Positions 34,693 to 44,440 are shown, numbered from the stretch's first letter. The stretch: DNA of 64,000 nucleotides from Halovenus halobia (GCF_051414135.1 NZ_JBLKOA010000001.1:1178001-1242000); one strand, 5' to 3'. Notes: a model not told the origin generated them from the letters alone. Translations and numbers: made by a program.

Positions 34693-35451
34693 ATGAGTGA
34701 GCGCGAGGCCGTCGAGTCGTTGCGGACGCTCGGGTTATCGAACTACGAGGCACAGGTGTTCGTCGCGCTTCAGCAACTCGGGAGCGGCACCGCACAGGAG
34801 GTGAACGACGTGTCGGGCGTCCCCCGGTCGCAGGTGTACGGGGCGGCCGACGACCTCGCTGCGCGTGGCCTCGTGGAGGTGGTCGAAACCTCGCCAAAGG
34901 CGTACCGTCCGGTCGCGCTGTCGACGGCCCGCGAACTGCTGACCGAACGACTTGAATCCGAGGCCGACAGAGCCTTCGACCGCCTCGAATCGATACGTAC
35001 TGACGAGGCCGACCTCGGAGATGGCGCGGGCGTCGCGACACTCAGGGGACGCCAGCCGATTGACGACCGCATCACGACGCTCGTCGAGTCAGCCACACAC
35101 ACCGTCGTTTTCGTCTCTCCAGCGGCTGCAGCGATGACGTCGGAGATAGCTGACGCGCTCCGGGGTGTGTCCGAGGTGGCTGACGTGACCGTCGTCACTG
35201 CTGACCGGTCGCTGACCGAGACGTTTGCCGAGGACCCCGTGACCGTGTTCGTGATGTCAGAAGACAACCCGGCAGACTTCGCCGGTCGAGCACTGATGAT
35301 TGACGACCGCACGGTACTGCTGGCCGCCGAGACGGAAGACGCACCCGTCGACGAGGAAGCCCTCTGGACTGGCGACACCAGCATCGGCCGCATCCTGGCG
35401 GCGTTCATGCGTTCGGGCATGGAATCCGGCCGAGACCGACACCGAGAGTGA
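34693..35451 (+). CDS. TrmB-family transcriptional regulator
   Basis: A 252-residue regulator. The N-terminal winged helix is typical of TrmB: LGLSNYEAQVFVALQQLGSGTAQEVNDVSG then VPRSQVYGAADDLAARGLV. Residues about 130-250 form a ligand-binding-like domain similar to the TrmB C-terminus/phospholipase-D-like fold (TVVFVSPAAAAM, VTVVTADRS). It is divergent from the RND exporter and shares a 200-base intergenic space with a strong palindrome. Confidence 0.85.
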   Translation: MSEREAVESLRTLGLSNYEAQVFVALQQLGSGTAQEVNDVSGVPRSQVYGAADDLAARGLVEVVETSPKAYRPVALSTARELLTERLESEADRAFDRLESIRTDEADLGDGAGVATLRGRQPIDDRITTLVESATHTVVFVSPAAAAMTSEIADALRGVSEVADVTVVTADRSLTETFAEDPVTVFVMSEDNPADFAGRALMIDDRTVLLAAETEDAPVDEEALWTGDTSIGRILAAFMRSGMESGRDRHRE

Positions 35452-35632
35452 GACGCTACGACGTGTCTCACTCTTCGTCACTCCCGCCGAGACTGCGCCG
35501 GCAGCGAACTCGCGTCTGTTCGGCGAACACCATTGACGGCCCACCGGGCGAGCAACTGCACTCTCCGGTATCTTCTTGGGGCGCGTTAACACTACTGGTG
35601 TTTGGACGCCAAGCGAAAAGCGGACGCGTGGT

Positions 35633-37855
35633 TTACTGGAAGCCGATGCGACCACCGGGACGCTGGTCGCGGTCCGGACCGCTGCCGCGGAACTCCTCTT
35701 CCATCTCCTCGTAGTACTCCCGCAGATCCTCGGTAATCGTCGGTCGGACGTTGTCCATCGCCTGTCGGAAGTGCCGCATCTCGACAGTGTCGGCCTCTTC
35801 GTCCTGTCGCAGTGCTTCGATGGCAGATTCGCGGGCAATCGACTCCAGGTCGGAGCCGACGTAGCCGTTGGCCACCTCGGCAAGTTCGCGCAGGCTGACG
35901 TCCGGGCTGAGCGGCATATCGTCGGTGTGGATCTTCAGGATCTGCTCGCGACCCTCAACGTCGGGTTCGCCAATCATTACGAGTCGGTCGAATCGGCCCG
36001 AGCGAATCAACGCCGGGTCGATCATGTCCGGGCGGTTCGTCGCGCCGATGACCATCACTTCTTCCATCTCTTCGAGGCCGTCCAGTTCGGTCAGGAGTTG
36101 GTTGACAACCCGCTCTGAGACGTTCGAGCCGACTTCACCGCCACGGCCCGGTGCCAGCGAGTCGAGTTCGTCGAAGAAGATGACCGTCGGGGCCACTTGC
36201 TTCGCTTTCCGGAACGTCTGGCGGATGGCCTTCTCCGACTCACCGACCCACTTGCTGAGCAGTTGCGGGCCACGCACCGAGATGAAGTTCGCGTCCGTCT
36301 CGTTGGCGACGGCTTTGGCCATCAGCGTCTTTCCTGTTCCCGGCGGGCCGTAGAGGAGTACGCCAGAGGGTGCGCTAATCCCCATCCGCTCGAATTTCTC
36401 CGGTGAGTTGATCGGCCACTCGACGCTCTCTTTGACCTCCTTTTTTGGTCCGGGTAAGCCACCCACGTCGTCCCAGCTAATCTTCGGTAACTCGACGAGA
36501 ACTTCCCGCATCGCCGATGGACTCACCTCGTTGAGCGCGCCGCGGAAGTCATCGCGCTTGATTATCATCCGGTCGATCAGGCTCGGCGGGATATCTTCCT
36601 CGTCGAGGTCGATTTCGGGCAAATACCGCCTGAGCGCCTTCATTGCCGCCTCTTTGGTGAGACTCTCGATGTCGGCGCCGACGAATCCGTGGGTCTCCTC
36701 GGCGAGTTTGCCAAGGTCGACATCGTCCGACAGCGGCATCCCGCGGGTGTGAATCTGCAGAACCTCGCGACGACCGCTCTCGTCCGGCACACCGATCTCG
36801 ATTTCACGGTCGAACCGGCCGGGGCGGCGCAGTGCAGGGTCGACGCTGTCGACGCGGTTCGTGGCGGCGATGACGATGACCTGTCCTCGCGATTCGAGGC
36901 CGTCCATCATCGTCAGCAGTTGGGCAACGACACGACGCTCGACTTCACCCGTTACGTCCTCACGCTTCGGCGCAATCGAGTCGAGTTCGTCGATGAAGAT
37001 GATGCTGGGCGCTTCCTCGCTCGCGTCCTCGAATATCTCGCGTAACTGCTGTTCGGACTCGCCGTAGTACTTCGATATGATTTCCGGACCGGCGATAGAG
37101 AAGAAACTCGCAGAGGTTTCGTTGGCCACTGCCTTCGCAAGCAGCGTCTTTCCTGTACCGGGTGGACCGTGCAGCAACACCCCCTGTGGCGGCTCGATGC
37201 CGAGTTTCTTGAAAATCTGGGGGTGTTTCATCGGCAGCTCGACCATCTCGCGGACGCGCTGGATTTCCTTCTGGAGACCACCGATATCCTCGTAGGTAAT
37301 CCCGCCGCCAGTCTTCTCGAACCCAGAGATCGGCTCCTCGCGGAGTTCGACCTCTGTATCCTCTGTGATGAGACAGACGCCGTCAGGCTCGGTTTCGACG
37401 GCAATCAGCGGAATTGCCTGGCCCGGTGAGCGCATGAACGGGTGGTTCGTCGAACTCATCACCGGCACGATGTCGCGCTCGACGACCGGCCGTTTCAAAA
37501 TCTGCCGTTTGACCATCCCGGCTGCGTCGCTGCCGAACTGGACGCTCGCCTCCTCCGGCGGCGCGAGGACGAGCTTTTCGGCCTTCTCAGCGTCGGCCTT
37601 GCGAATCTCGACGCGTTCGCCAATACCTACGTCGGCATTTTGACGTGTGAAGCCGTCGATGCGGACTGTGTCGGTGTTCCAGTCCTGACGGTCTGCCCGC
37701 CAGACTTTCGCGGCCGTCGTGTCCGCGCCTTCGATTTCGATGATATCCCCCGGCGAGAGTTTGAGATGCAACAGCGTATCCGGGTCTAACCGGGCGATAC
37801 CGCGGCCCGAGTCGTTCGGGTACGCTTTTGCGACCTCGAGTTGCACTTCATTCAT
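35633..37855 (-). CDS. cdc48: Cdc48/VCP-type AAA+ ATPase
   Basis: A 740-residue AAA+ unfoldase with an N-terminal substrate-binding domain (1-190, MNEVQLEVAKAYPNDSGRG) and two tandem ATPase modules. Walker A motifs are HGPPGTGKTLLAKAVANE and YGPPGTGKTLMAKAVANE; Walker B are IIFIDELDSIAP and VIFFDELDSLAP; arginine fingers are in RRPGRFDREI and IRSGRFDRLV. It extracts and unfolds proteins for the proteasome. ATG 37855 fits homologues better than the seven-residue-longer start. The last 30 residues are Gly/Asp-rich (GSGPDRDQRPGGRIGFQ). Confidence 0.95.
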   Translation of the reverse strand: MNEVQLEVAKAYPNDSGRGIARLDPDTLLHLKLSPGDIIEIEGADTTAAKVWRADRQDWNTDTVRIDGFTRQNADVGIGERVEIRKADAEKAEKLVLAPPEEASVQFGSDAAGMVKRQILKRPVVERDIVPVMSSTNHPFMRSPGQAIPLIAVETEPDGVCLITEDTEVELREEPISGFEKTGGGITYEDIGGLQKEIQRVREMVELPMKHPQIFKKLGIEPPQGVLLHGPPGTGKTLLAKAVANETSASFFSIAGPEIISKYYGESEQQLREIFEDASEEAPSIIFIDELDSIAPKREDVTGEVERRVVAQLLTMMDGLESRGQVIVIAATNRVDSVDPALRRPGRFDREIEIGVPDESGRREVLQIHTRGMPLSDDVDLGKLAEETHGFVGADIESLTKEAAMKALRRYLPEIDLDEEDIPPSLIDRMIIKRDDFRGALNEVSPSAMREVLVELPKISWDDVGGLPGPKKEVKESVEWPINSPEKFERMGISAPSGVLLYGPPGTGKTLMAKAVANETDANFISVRGPQLLSKWVGESEKAIRQTFRKAKQVAPTVIFFDELDSLAPGRGGEVGSNVSERVVNQLLTELDGLEEMEEVMVIGATNRPDMIDPALIRSGRFDRLVMIGEPDVEGREQILKIHTDDMPLSPDVSLRELAEVANGYVGSDLESIARESAIEALRQDEEADTVEMRHFRQAMDNVRPTITEDLREYYEEMEEEFRGSGPDRDQRPGGRIGFQ

Positions 37856-37996
37856 AGTAGACTGTGCCTTGGTCACACTCAGGTACCACCGGAGATATGT
37901 TTTTTGCTACCGGCGGGCCTCCGTGGGATCGTAACCCCTCTCAAAAATCCGAAATTTCCCCGTGGATTCATATGGTTGTCCTTGGTACTGGGGCAC

Positions 37997-38419
37997 ATGG
38001 TGTTTTTCGTCCCGTACGATGGATCACGTGTTGCCCGAGCGGCCTTGGACCGCGCAGTCGAACACGGGGAAGCGCTCGACGAACGGGTTGTCGCAGTCAG
38101 TTTTGTTCCGACAGGTGCGGAGTATGCACAGCGTCGGATGTGGATCGACCCCAGCGAGGATCTGGCGACCGACGGCGTCCACCAGCGCCTCGCCAAGAAA
38201 ATCGAAGAGACAACCGACAGTGCCGAGCGGACCTTCGAGGAAACAACCGCGTCTGGCGTTCACGAGGGCGTCGCCGAGAGTGTCCGGCAGGTCGCCAGCG
38301 ATGTCGGTGCAACGGTGCTGTTTGTCGGGACTGAAGACGACGAAGACGAACTAACAACGCCGTTCGGTTCGATTGCTCCAGACGGAACGTACGACGTACA
38401 TCTCGTCCGGGCGTACTAA
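37997..38419 (+). CDS. UspA-family universal stress protein
   Basis: A 140-residue single-domain UspA protein. MVFFVPYDGSRVARAALDRA is the N-terminal nucleotide-binding strand and helix, and GATVLFVGTEDDEDELTTPFGS resembles the family's GxxG-x9-G(S/T) loop but with acidic residues in place of most glycines, so ATP binding is doubtful. ATG 37997 is chosen on this start. Divergent from cdc48 with 141 bases between. Confidence 0.82.
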   Translation: MVFFVPYDGSRVARAALDRAVEHGEALDERVVAVSFVPTGAEYAQRRMWIDPSEDLATDGVHQRLAKKIEETTDSAERTFEETTASGVHEGVAESVRQVASDVGATVLFVGTEDDEDELTTPFGSIAPDGTYDVHLVRAY

Positions 38420-38461
38420 CCAGTCGTCAGGCTATTGGCGTGTCCAGCCCCACTTGTCGGT

Positions 38462-39766
38462 ATGGACACACTCGCTTTCGACGCCCGGATGGGGGCCAGC
38501 GGCGACATGATACTCGCCGCGTTGCTTGACGCTGGGGCCGACCCCGCCGTCCTCGACCCTGTCGAAGCCGCGCTTGACCTTACGTACGAGGCCAAGCAGG
38601 CGACGCGAAACGGTATCGCTGGCACCAGCGTCACTGTTGCCCTCACTGCGGACCATTTCGACAACCACTCACATAGTCACGACCACGGCGAGTCACACAC
38701 CCACGACCACGACACCGAGAACTCCCATAGCCACGACCACGACACCGAGAACTCCCATAGCCACGAGCACGCCGAAGGTGCCGGACCGACACGCTCGTAC
38801 ACCGAAGTTGTCAATTTTGTCGAAGCGATGGACCTCCCCTCTGCTGTGGAGTCGAAGGCGCTGGAGATTGTCCGGTTGCTCGGCGAGGCTGAGGCGAGCG
38901 TCCACGGCACCGACTTGGCGGACACGCATTTCCACGAAGTCGGCGCTGACGACGCTATTGCCGACATCGTCGGCGCGGCGCTATTGTTCGATGACCTCGC
39001 GCCAGAGGCGGTTGTGACGACGCCCGTTGGGACCGGCGGCGGCGAGGTGTCGATGAGCCACGGCACATATCCGGTTCCCGTCCCGGCGGTGCTCGAACTC
39101 GCCGAACGGGCCGACTGGTCGCTGCGGAGCGGCCCAGTCGAGGCCGAACTGCTCACGCCGACCGGCGCGGCGATTCTGGCTGTCTACGCTGACGGCGTCG
39201 AACGTCTCCCGACACTCACCGTCGAAACGTCAGGCTACGGCGTGGGTGGGTACAGCTTCGAGGACCATCCAAATGTCCTGCGAGCAATCCGCGGCCAGTC
39301 TACAGACGGACTCACGCGCGACCCGGTGACGGTGCTGGAAACGAATCTCGACGACGCGACGCCCGAGGAACTCGGCGGCTTGCAGGCGACGCTCAGCGAG
39401 GCTGGCGCGCTGGATGTCTCGATTCTCCCGGCGACGATGAAGAAATCCCGGCCGGGTCACCTCGTGAAAGTCATCGTCAAGCCCGAAGACGCCGACCGAG
39501 TGGCGCGCCGCCTTGCCGTCGAGACCGGCACGCTCGGCGTGCGAGAGCACGGCCGCGGCCACCGCCTCATCGCTGACCGCGAGTACCAGACGGTGACAGT
39601 CGAGACAGAGTCAGGCCCCGCGGAGATTGGTGTCAAAATCGCCAGCATTGGCGACGAAGTGTTCGACGTGAGCGCGGAGTTCGACGACGCGGCGGCCGCC
39701 GCTACCGACGAACCGGTGCGCGAACTGATGCGCCGCGCGGAGCAGGCCGCACGCGAGACGCGTTAG
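38462..39766 (+). CDS. larC: LarC-like nickel-insertion protein
   Basis: A 434-residue protein of the LarC (DUF111) family, which inserts nickel into the pincer cofactor of lactate racemase-type enzymes. Start MDTLAFDARMGASGDMILAALLDAG is the family N-terminus. A His/Asp-rich segment at about 69-108 contains a 30-base tandem repeat and likely binds metal. LETNLDDATPEELG and VLKV-like LVKVIVKPEDADR match the family's second half. LarB/LarE are not in the window. It overlaps the convergent RNase-H-fold gene by four bases. Confidence 0.88.
   Translation: MDTLAFDARMGASGDMILAALLDAGADPAVLDPVEAALDLTYEAKQATRNGIAGTSVTVALTADHFDNHSHSHDHGESHTHDHDTENSHSHDHDTENSHSHEHAEGAGPTRSYTEVVNFVEAMDLPSAVESKALEIVRLLGEAEASVHGTDLADTHFHEVGADDAIADIVGAALLFDDLAPEAVVTTPVGTGGGEVSMSHGTYPVPVPAVLELAERADWSLRSGPVEAELLTPTGAAILAVYADGVERLPTLTVETSGYGVGGYSFEDHPNVLRAIRGQSTDGLTRDPVTVLETNLDDATPEELGGLQATLSEAGALDVSILPATMKKSRPGHLVKVIVKPEDADRVARRLAVETGTLGVREHGRGHRLIADREYQTVTVETESGPAEIGVKIASIGDEVFDVSAEFDDAAAAATDEPVRELMRRAEQAARETR
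38701..38760 (+). repeat. 30-base tandem repeat within larC
   Basis: Two perfect, adjacent copies of a 30-base unit that begins CCACGACCACGACACC encode SHDHDTENSH-type His-rich repeats, and the first six bases start a third copy. The length keeps the reading frame, so copy number could vary without breaking the gene. Confidence 0.8.
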
Positions 39767-40491
39767 GAGCGGTGCGTTTCCAGCGCCTCACGAATTGTCA
39801 GTTCGCCTGTTGCGACCGCCCGGGCGAGGTCGGCGTCGATGGTCCTGTTCTCCTCGCTCAGTTTCCGTGAGCGCTCCTGAATTCGCTTGAGTTCGCCGCC
39901 CGTCGGTTCGACATCGCGTTTCTCGATTGGCTCGCCCTCCATTCGGGCAATGTTCGCCGCGGCGAGCACGTCTGCGACACCTCGCGTGCCAGCCCCCAGA
40001 TGTGGCGTCGTCCCAGTCTCGTCGACGAGTTCGACTGGCAGTCCCTCGATATCGTCGACGATCTGTGCGCCGATCAACCGCGCGCCGTCGCCGATTCTCA
40101 CGAGCGGGCTGGTCGCGCCCTCGGCTTCGTCGTGGACAATCTCGGCAACTCGGTCGGGCGGCACCTGAAACGTCGCGACAATCATCCCGCCGGAGAGCAC
40201 GGCGATACCGGGCTGTTCGCCGGGGTCGATTCCGATTACTGTCCGGCCGTCCTCGCCGCGCAGGGCCGCAAGTGCTTGTTCGACGCCACTGCGGGCCTCC
40301 TCACCCGCTGCTCGCACGAGGGCTACCTCTGGGCTGACGCTAATCTCGTCATCCGTGCCAGTGAGCACTACCGCAGTCTCATCTGGGAACTCGGTCCCCG
40401 GTTCGGCCGTGGTGAAGGCAATCCCGCGGTCCTGTAACTCGGAGACAGCGTCGTGATAGAGCTCGAAGTCACTCGTCGCGAGGACGATCAC
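39763..40491 (-). CDS. RNase-H/RuvC-fold-like hypothetical protein
   Basis: A 242-residue protein. Residues about 83-110 carry VIGIDPGEQPGIAVLSGGM, the GIDPG(x)nGIAV strand that marks RuvC/YqgF-like RNase H folds; a later Asp/Glu set is present (VDDIEGLPVELVDE). The C-terminal 60 residues are helical and end in TGELTIREALETHRS. The start is a GTG at 40491. Archaeal RNase-H-fold proteins of this type have been called predicted nucleases; I cannot fix the substrate. Confidence 0.72.
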   Translation of the reverse strand: MIVLATSDFELYHDAVSELQDRGIAFTTAEPGTEFPDETAVVLTGTDDEISVSPEVALVRAAGEEARSGVEQALAALRGEDGRTVIGIDPGEQPGIAVLSGGMIVATFQVPPDRVAEIVHDEAEGATSPLVRIGDGARLIGAQIVDDIEGLPVELVDETGTTPHLGAGTRGVADVLAAANIARMEGEPIEKRDVEPTGGELKRIQERSRKLSEENRTIDADLARAVATGELTIREALETHRS

Positions 40492-40627
40492 AGCCGTAGT
40501 TGGCTGCTCGTGTACTTAGACGCTGCGCAGACCCGTTGACGCGTGGCTATATAGCGCTATTGTCGCCTGAGACCCCTCTATACGCCGATTAGTCGGATTT
40601 AATACCGCGACGCCGCTTTCGCCACTA

Positions 40628-41308
40628 ATGCGACGAATCGCCCATCGCGGCTGTCCTGACCACGGACCCGAGAACACGGTCGCAGCGGTTCGGACCGCAG
40701 CCCCCTACGTCGACATGGTCGAAATCGACGTTCAGCGGTGTAAATCCGGTGAGATTGTGGTCTTTCACGACGAACGCCTCGGTCGGCTTACGGACGCCAG
40801 CGGCCCAGTGAGCGAGTACACGTACGACGACCTGTCGTCGCTCACTGTCGGCACCTCTGCGGAACCCATTCCGCGATTGACCGACGTCCTCGACGCGCTC
40901 CCGCCGGGGACAGGTGTCAATGTCGAACTCAAACACGCCGGGATGGCTCCCGACCTCATCCCGCAACTGTCCGACTACGACGAGCCTGTTATCGTCTCGT
41001 CGTTCGACGCCGGTGCACTCAGCGCCTTTCGCAACGAGCCGATTCAGACCGCGTACCTGTTCACCTACCCCTTCAGGAGTGCACTCGACCGCGCTGTGGA
41101 ACTCGGCTGTGAGTACCTCCACCCACACCACAGATTCGTCGACGAGGCGGCGATTACCCGCGCTCACGACCACGGCTTCGCGGTCAACGCCTGGACGGTC
41201 CCGTCGGAGCCAAAAGTCCGAGACCTCCGTGCGGCGGGCGTCGACGGTGTCATCGTCGACTCGTGGGAAATCGTTTCGCCGCTCGAACAGCACGCACAGG
41301 TCGACTGA
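40628..41308 (+). CDS. ugpQ: Glycerophosphodiester phosphodiesterase
   Basis: A 226-residue GDPD of the TIM-barrel type. The metal and catalytic residues are visible: His6 and Arg7 (IAHRGCP), Glu15-Asn16 (GPENT), Glu32 and Asp34 (VEIDVQR), and His47-Asp48 (FHDERL). It hydrolyses glycerophosphodiesters to glycerol phosphate and an alcohol, in lipid head-group turnover. No signal peptide. Single gene with a TATA-like tttaatacc near 40598. Confidence 0.9.
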   Translation: MRRIAHRGCPDHGPENTVAAVRTAAPYVDMVEIDVQRCKSGEIVVFHDERLGRLTDASGPVSEYTYDDLSSLTVGTSAEPIPRLTDVLDALPPGTGVNVELKHAGMAPDLIPQLSDYDEPVIVSSFDAGALSAFRNEPIQTAYLFTYPFRSALDRAVELGCEYLHPHHRFVDEAAITRAHDHGFAVNAWTVPSEPKVRDLRAAGVDGVIVDSWEIVSPLEQHAQVD

Positions 41309-41314
41309 CACGCC

Positions 41315-43687
41315 TCAGGCGACCTGCACGTACAGTGCGCCAATCAGCACCGCGTTGTAGAGCCCGTGGATTGCCGAGACGACGAGGAGACTCTCAGTCC
41401 GGTGGTAGACCCAGCCCCACAGGCACGCAATCGCAAAGAGCAGCGTCAGCGTGACCGACAGCGCGGTCAGCCCCGAAGAGATGTAGGCGGGCACGTGTGC
41501 CAGCGAGAAGATGGCACTCGCCGCTGCGATTGCGACTGGTACCGAGAACCGCTCGGTGAGATATTTCTGGATGACGTTGCGGTACAGCAGTTCCTCGACG
41601 GGGCCGTTGACGAACAACACCAGCGGAATCAAAACGAGGAGCAGCTGTGGATTTCCGTCCTCGCTCGGGTCGAACAGCGCGTGGTCGGTCGCCGGGAGTC
41701 CCAGCCCAGCAACGACGAGGGAGACAACGCCCCAGACGGCGAACGTCGCGACGAGTCCACCGCCAGCGAACGCAGTTTGTCTGACCGACGGCTTCGAGAG
41801 GTCAATGTACGCAAGCCCGCGATGAGTCGCGTACAGAAAGCCAACGGCCACGAGTGCGAATCCGGCATACTGGACGACAAAGAGTGTCGGGAACAGCACG
41901 AGCGACTGTGGGTCGAGATTGAGCACAAGCACGACGGCTGTCGAGACTGCCTGTCCGAGGAGGAAGGCGAGTATTGAGAGGCCAAGCGCTGCGTAGACCG
42001 CGAACGGGCGGTCTGTCCGGGCAACCTCGCGACCGTAGTCGCGGAACCGGGCGATTGCGTACCGCCGCGACCCGTCTCCGATGAGAAGAAGTGTGCCAGC
42101 GTAGAGTCCGACGGCACCAACCTGCTGGCCCACTGAGAGCGGACTCTCTGGGAGAGCAACCGCGGCCGCGACCCCGAGACCAGCGAGCAAGAGCAGTAGC
42201 GACAGCACCGCGTGGACGAGCGCGGCGATAATCGACGGCGCGACAGTCTCGACGCTCTCGAATATCTCGACGGCCTCGAACTTCGGCAGCACGGAGCCAA
42301 GGCCGAGTGCCATCCCAGCGCTCGTGACCGTTGCTGCTCCAGCAAAGCCAACGCCGGCTGCCGCGAATCGCAGCGTCACAAAATCAGCACTGACGGTCAG
42401 CGCTAGGAGTCCTGCTGTTGTCAGCACGACGCCGAGCGCGCTGCCGGCGAGTAACCGCGCGTGAACGAACGTCTCGGCGCGGCGCTCGGCCAGCACCAAC
42501 TGCGAGAGCATCGCGCCCTCGGAGCCAAGCGGGTTGAGACAGAAGAGCCCGCCAGCCAGCCAGACACCCAACACGAGTAACGCGGCTCCACCAGTCAGCG
42601 GAATCGCGCCGGGCGCAGAGAGTGCCTGCTGGACCAGAATTGGTGCAATCGGGAAAATGTAGTAGAAGAGGTAGACGTACTGGCTCGGCTGCCTGACGGC
42701 GTTGCGGACGAGTGCCAGCAGCACGCGAACTGTTGGCGAGCGTCCGGTCAGCGTGCCCGGCGTCCACCCAATCAACTCGCTCGGCGATTTTGTCGGCGCT
42801 GTCGTCTGCTCTGACTCGTCATCTGAACGCTCGCTCGGTGTCGAGTACCAGTACAGCGGCGCGAGGCGGATGACGAGACCAAAGGCGAGTGGAATTGCAC
42901 CGAGTACGAGTCCTGCGGCCAGCACCGTCTGGAGGCCGAGAGTCGGTGTCATCGGCGAGCCGATGAAAAAGAGGTCAGCGTACCAGCCGACCGGCGTCGT
43001 CGGCGGACCGGTCGGAATCAGTCCCGTCAACCCACCCTCGGCGGTTGCGCCGCCGACCAGTGAGCCACCGGCGAACATCCCGAGAATCACAATCATATAC
43101 AGTCCGGCGGTGACGAGTTGTCGCGACCCCTCCGAGAGCCCGAGTTTGTCGACCCCGAGCCACAGCAGATACCCAACGGCGAGGCCGGTGCACAACACCA
43201 GCACGAACACCGGAACTATCGCGACAGCGACAGCGACGGGGAACAGCACCGCGCGGGCACCGACTGCGTACGCGACCAGCAGGGTGAACCCAAGCGCCAG
43301 CAAGACGAGCCACGAAACCAGCAGCGAGAGCACCTTTCCGACGACGATGGCTCGCGTCGACGCGCTGGTCAAAAGCAGCGTCCGGACAGAGTCACTGCCC
43401 AGGCGCTGGACCGCCTCCAGCCCTGCGACGACGGTGAACACGCCCATCGCGGGCAGGAGTGCGTTCCGTACAACTGCGATGACAGGCCCATCAACGCCGC
43501 CACGGCTTGCAACTCCGGCGCTGTACGCTTGCTGGGTGAACAGAATTATGCCCGGGAGGACAAACAGCGCAAGCAACGCGAAGGCCGCTTTCTCCCGGCG
43601 CGTACTCGTGTTCCGGCGAAACCGGTCGCGGACGCTCGCTCGACCAATCCGGAGGCCAACCCGCAGGTCACGCCACAGCGAGGACAT
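41315..43687 (-). CDS. ABC-2-type permease fused to a CPBP (CAAX-type) protease domain
   Basis: A 790-residue membrane protein. About residues 1-560 have many helices and large extracellular loops as in NatB/ABC-2 exporter permeases. Residues about 600-790 form a CPBP intramembrane protease: EELLYRN (Glu698-Glu699, Arg703), His731 in SLAHVPAY, and His774/Asn778 in HGLYN, all the catalytic motifs. The fusion is continuous, with no stop. Directly preceded, with no gap, by its ATPase gene, so the whole forms an exporter. The protease could process peptide substrates of the exporter. Confidence 0.85.
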   Translation of the reverse strand: MSSLWRDLRVGLRIGRASVRDRFRRNTSTRREKAAFALLALFVLPGIILFTQQAYSAGVASRGGVDGPVIAVVRNALLPAMGVFTVVAGLEAVQRLGSDSVRTLLLTSASTRAIVVGKVLSLLVSWLVLLALGFTLLVAYAVGARAVLFPVAVAVAIVPVFVLVLCTGLAVGYLLWLGVDKLGLSEGSRQLVTAGLYMIVILGMFAGGSLVGGATAEGGLTGLIPTGPPTTPVGWYADLFFIGSPMTPTLGLQTVLAAGLVLGAIPLAFGLVIRLAPLYWYSTPSERSDDESEQTTAPTKSPSELIGWTPGTLTGRSPTVRVLLALVRNAVRQPSQYVYLFYYIFPIAPILVQQALSAPGAIPLTGGAALLVLGVWLAGGLFCLNPLGSEGAMLSQLVLAERRAETFVHARLLAGSALGVVLTTAGLLALTVSADFVTLRFAAAGVGFAGAATVTSAGMALGLGSVLPKFEAVEIFESVETVAPSIIAALVHAVLSLLLLLAGLGVAAAVALPESPLSVGQQVGAVGLYAGTLLLIGDGSRRYAIARFRDYGREVARTDRPFAVYAALGLSILAFLLGQAVSTAVVLVLNLDPQSLVLFPTLFVVQYAGFALVAVGFLYATHRGLAYIDLSKPSVRQTAFAGGGLVATFAVWGVVSLVVAGLGLPATDHALFDPSEDGNPQLLLVLIPLVLFVNGPVEELLYRNVIQKYLTERFSVPVAIAAASAIFSLAHVPAYISSGLTALSVTLTLLFAIACLWGWVYHRTESLLVVSAIHGLYNAVLIGALYVQVA

Positions 43688-44440
43688 TCACACCGGCCCT
43701 CCTTCGGTCGTGATATCCAGAAAGGCTTCTTCGAGCGTCCCCGTGCCTTCCTCGGTGCGCTCGACCAACCGCTCGGGGCTGTCCTCGGCGACGAGCCGAC
43801 CCTTGTAGAGGACGCCAACGGTGTCGGCGAGTTCCTCGACAACCGGGAGAATGTGCGAGGAGAGAAAGACCGTCGTTCCAGTGTCGACCTGTTCGGTGAT
43901 GAGTTCGATGACCGTCCGTGAGGAACGGGGGTCGAGGCCGCTCGTCGGTTCGTCGAGAAAGACGACAGACGGGTCGTGCAGCAGCGCCTGCACGAGACCG
44001 ACCTTCCGGCGCATCCCCTGTGAGTAGGTGCCGACGCGGTCGTTGGCGTCACCGAGCAGGTCAACCCGGTCGAGCATCGTCTCGATGCGCTCGTCAGCAC
44101 GTTCGCGGTCCATCTCGCGGATGTCGGCGGCGTAGGCCAACTGTTCGCGGGCGGTAAAGGACTCGTAGACCGGCGGGTCGTGAGGCAGATAGCCAATGTG
44201 CTGTTTGAGTTCGTCACGGTTGTCTATCGAGACGCCGGCGACGTGGGCCGTCCCCGAGGAGGGCGGCGTCAGCGTCGTCAGCATCTCGATGGTTGTCGTC
44301 TTGCCGGCACCGTTCGGGCCGAGAAAGCCGTAGACGCTCTCGGTGGGTACCGCCAGGTCGACGCCGTCGACGGCCAGCGTTGTCCCAAAACGCTTGGTCA
44401 ACTCCGTCGCTTCGATTGCGACCGGTCCGGGCTCTGCCAT
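43688..44440 (-). CDS. ABC transporter ATP-binding protein
   Basis: A 250-residue ATPase. Walker A GPNGAGKTTTIEML (about 44-57), Q-loop IGYLPHDPP, signature TYSQGMRRKVGLVQ (ABC signature YSxGM/Q), Walker B SVVFLDEPTSGLD and H-loop LSSHIL are all intact. ATG 44440 (MAEPGPVAIEATELTKRFG) is preferred over a GTG nine bases upstream. The stop codon directly abuts the permease start, so the ATPase and permease are coexpressed. Confidence 0.93.
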   Translation of the reverse strand: MAEPGPVAIEATELTKRFGTTLAVDGVDLAVPTESVYGFLGPNGAGKTTTIEMLTTLTPPSSGTAHVAGVSIDNRDELKQHIGYLPHDPPVYESFTAREQLAYAADIREMDRERADERIETMLDRVDLLGDANDRVGTYSQGMRRKVGLVQALLHDPSVVFLDEPTSGLDPRSSRTVIELITEQVDTGTTVFLSSHILPVVEELADTVGVLYKGRLVAEDSPERLVERTEEGTGTLEEAFLDITTEGGPV

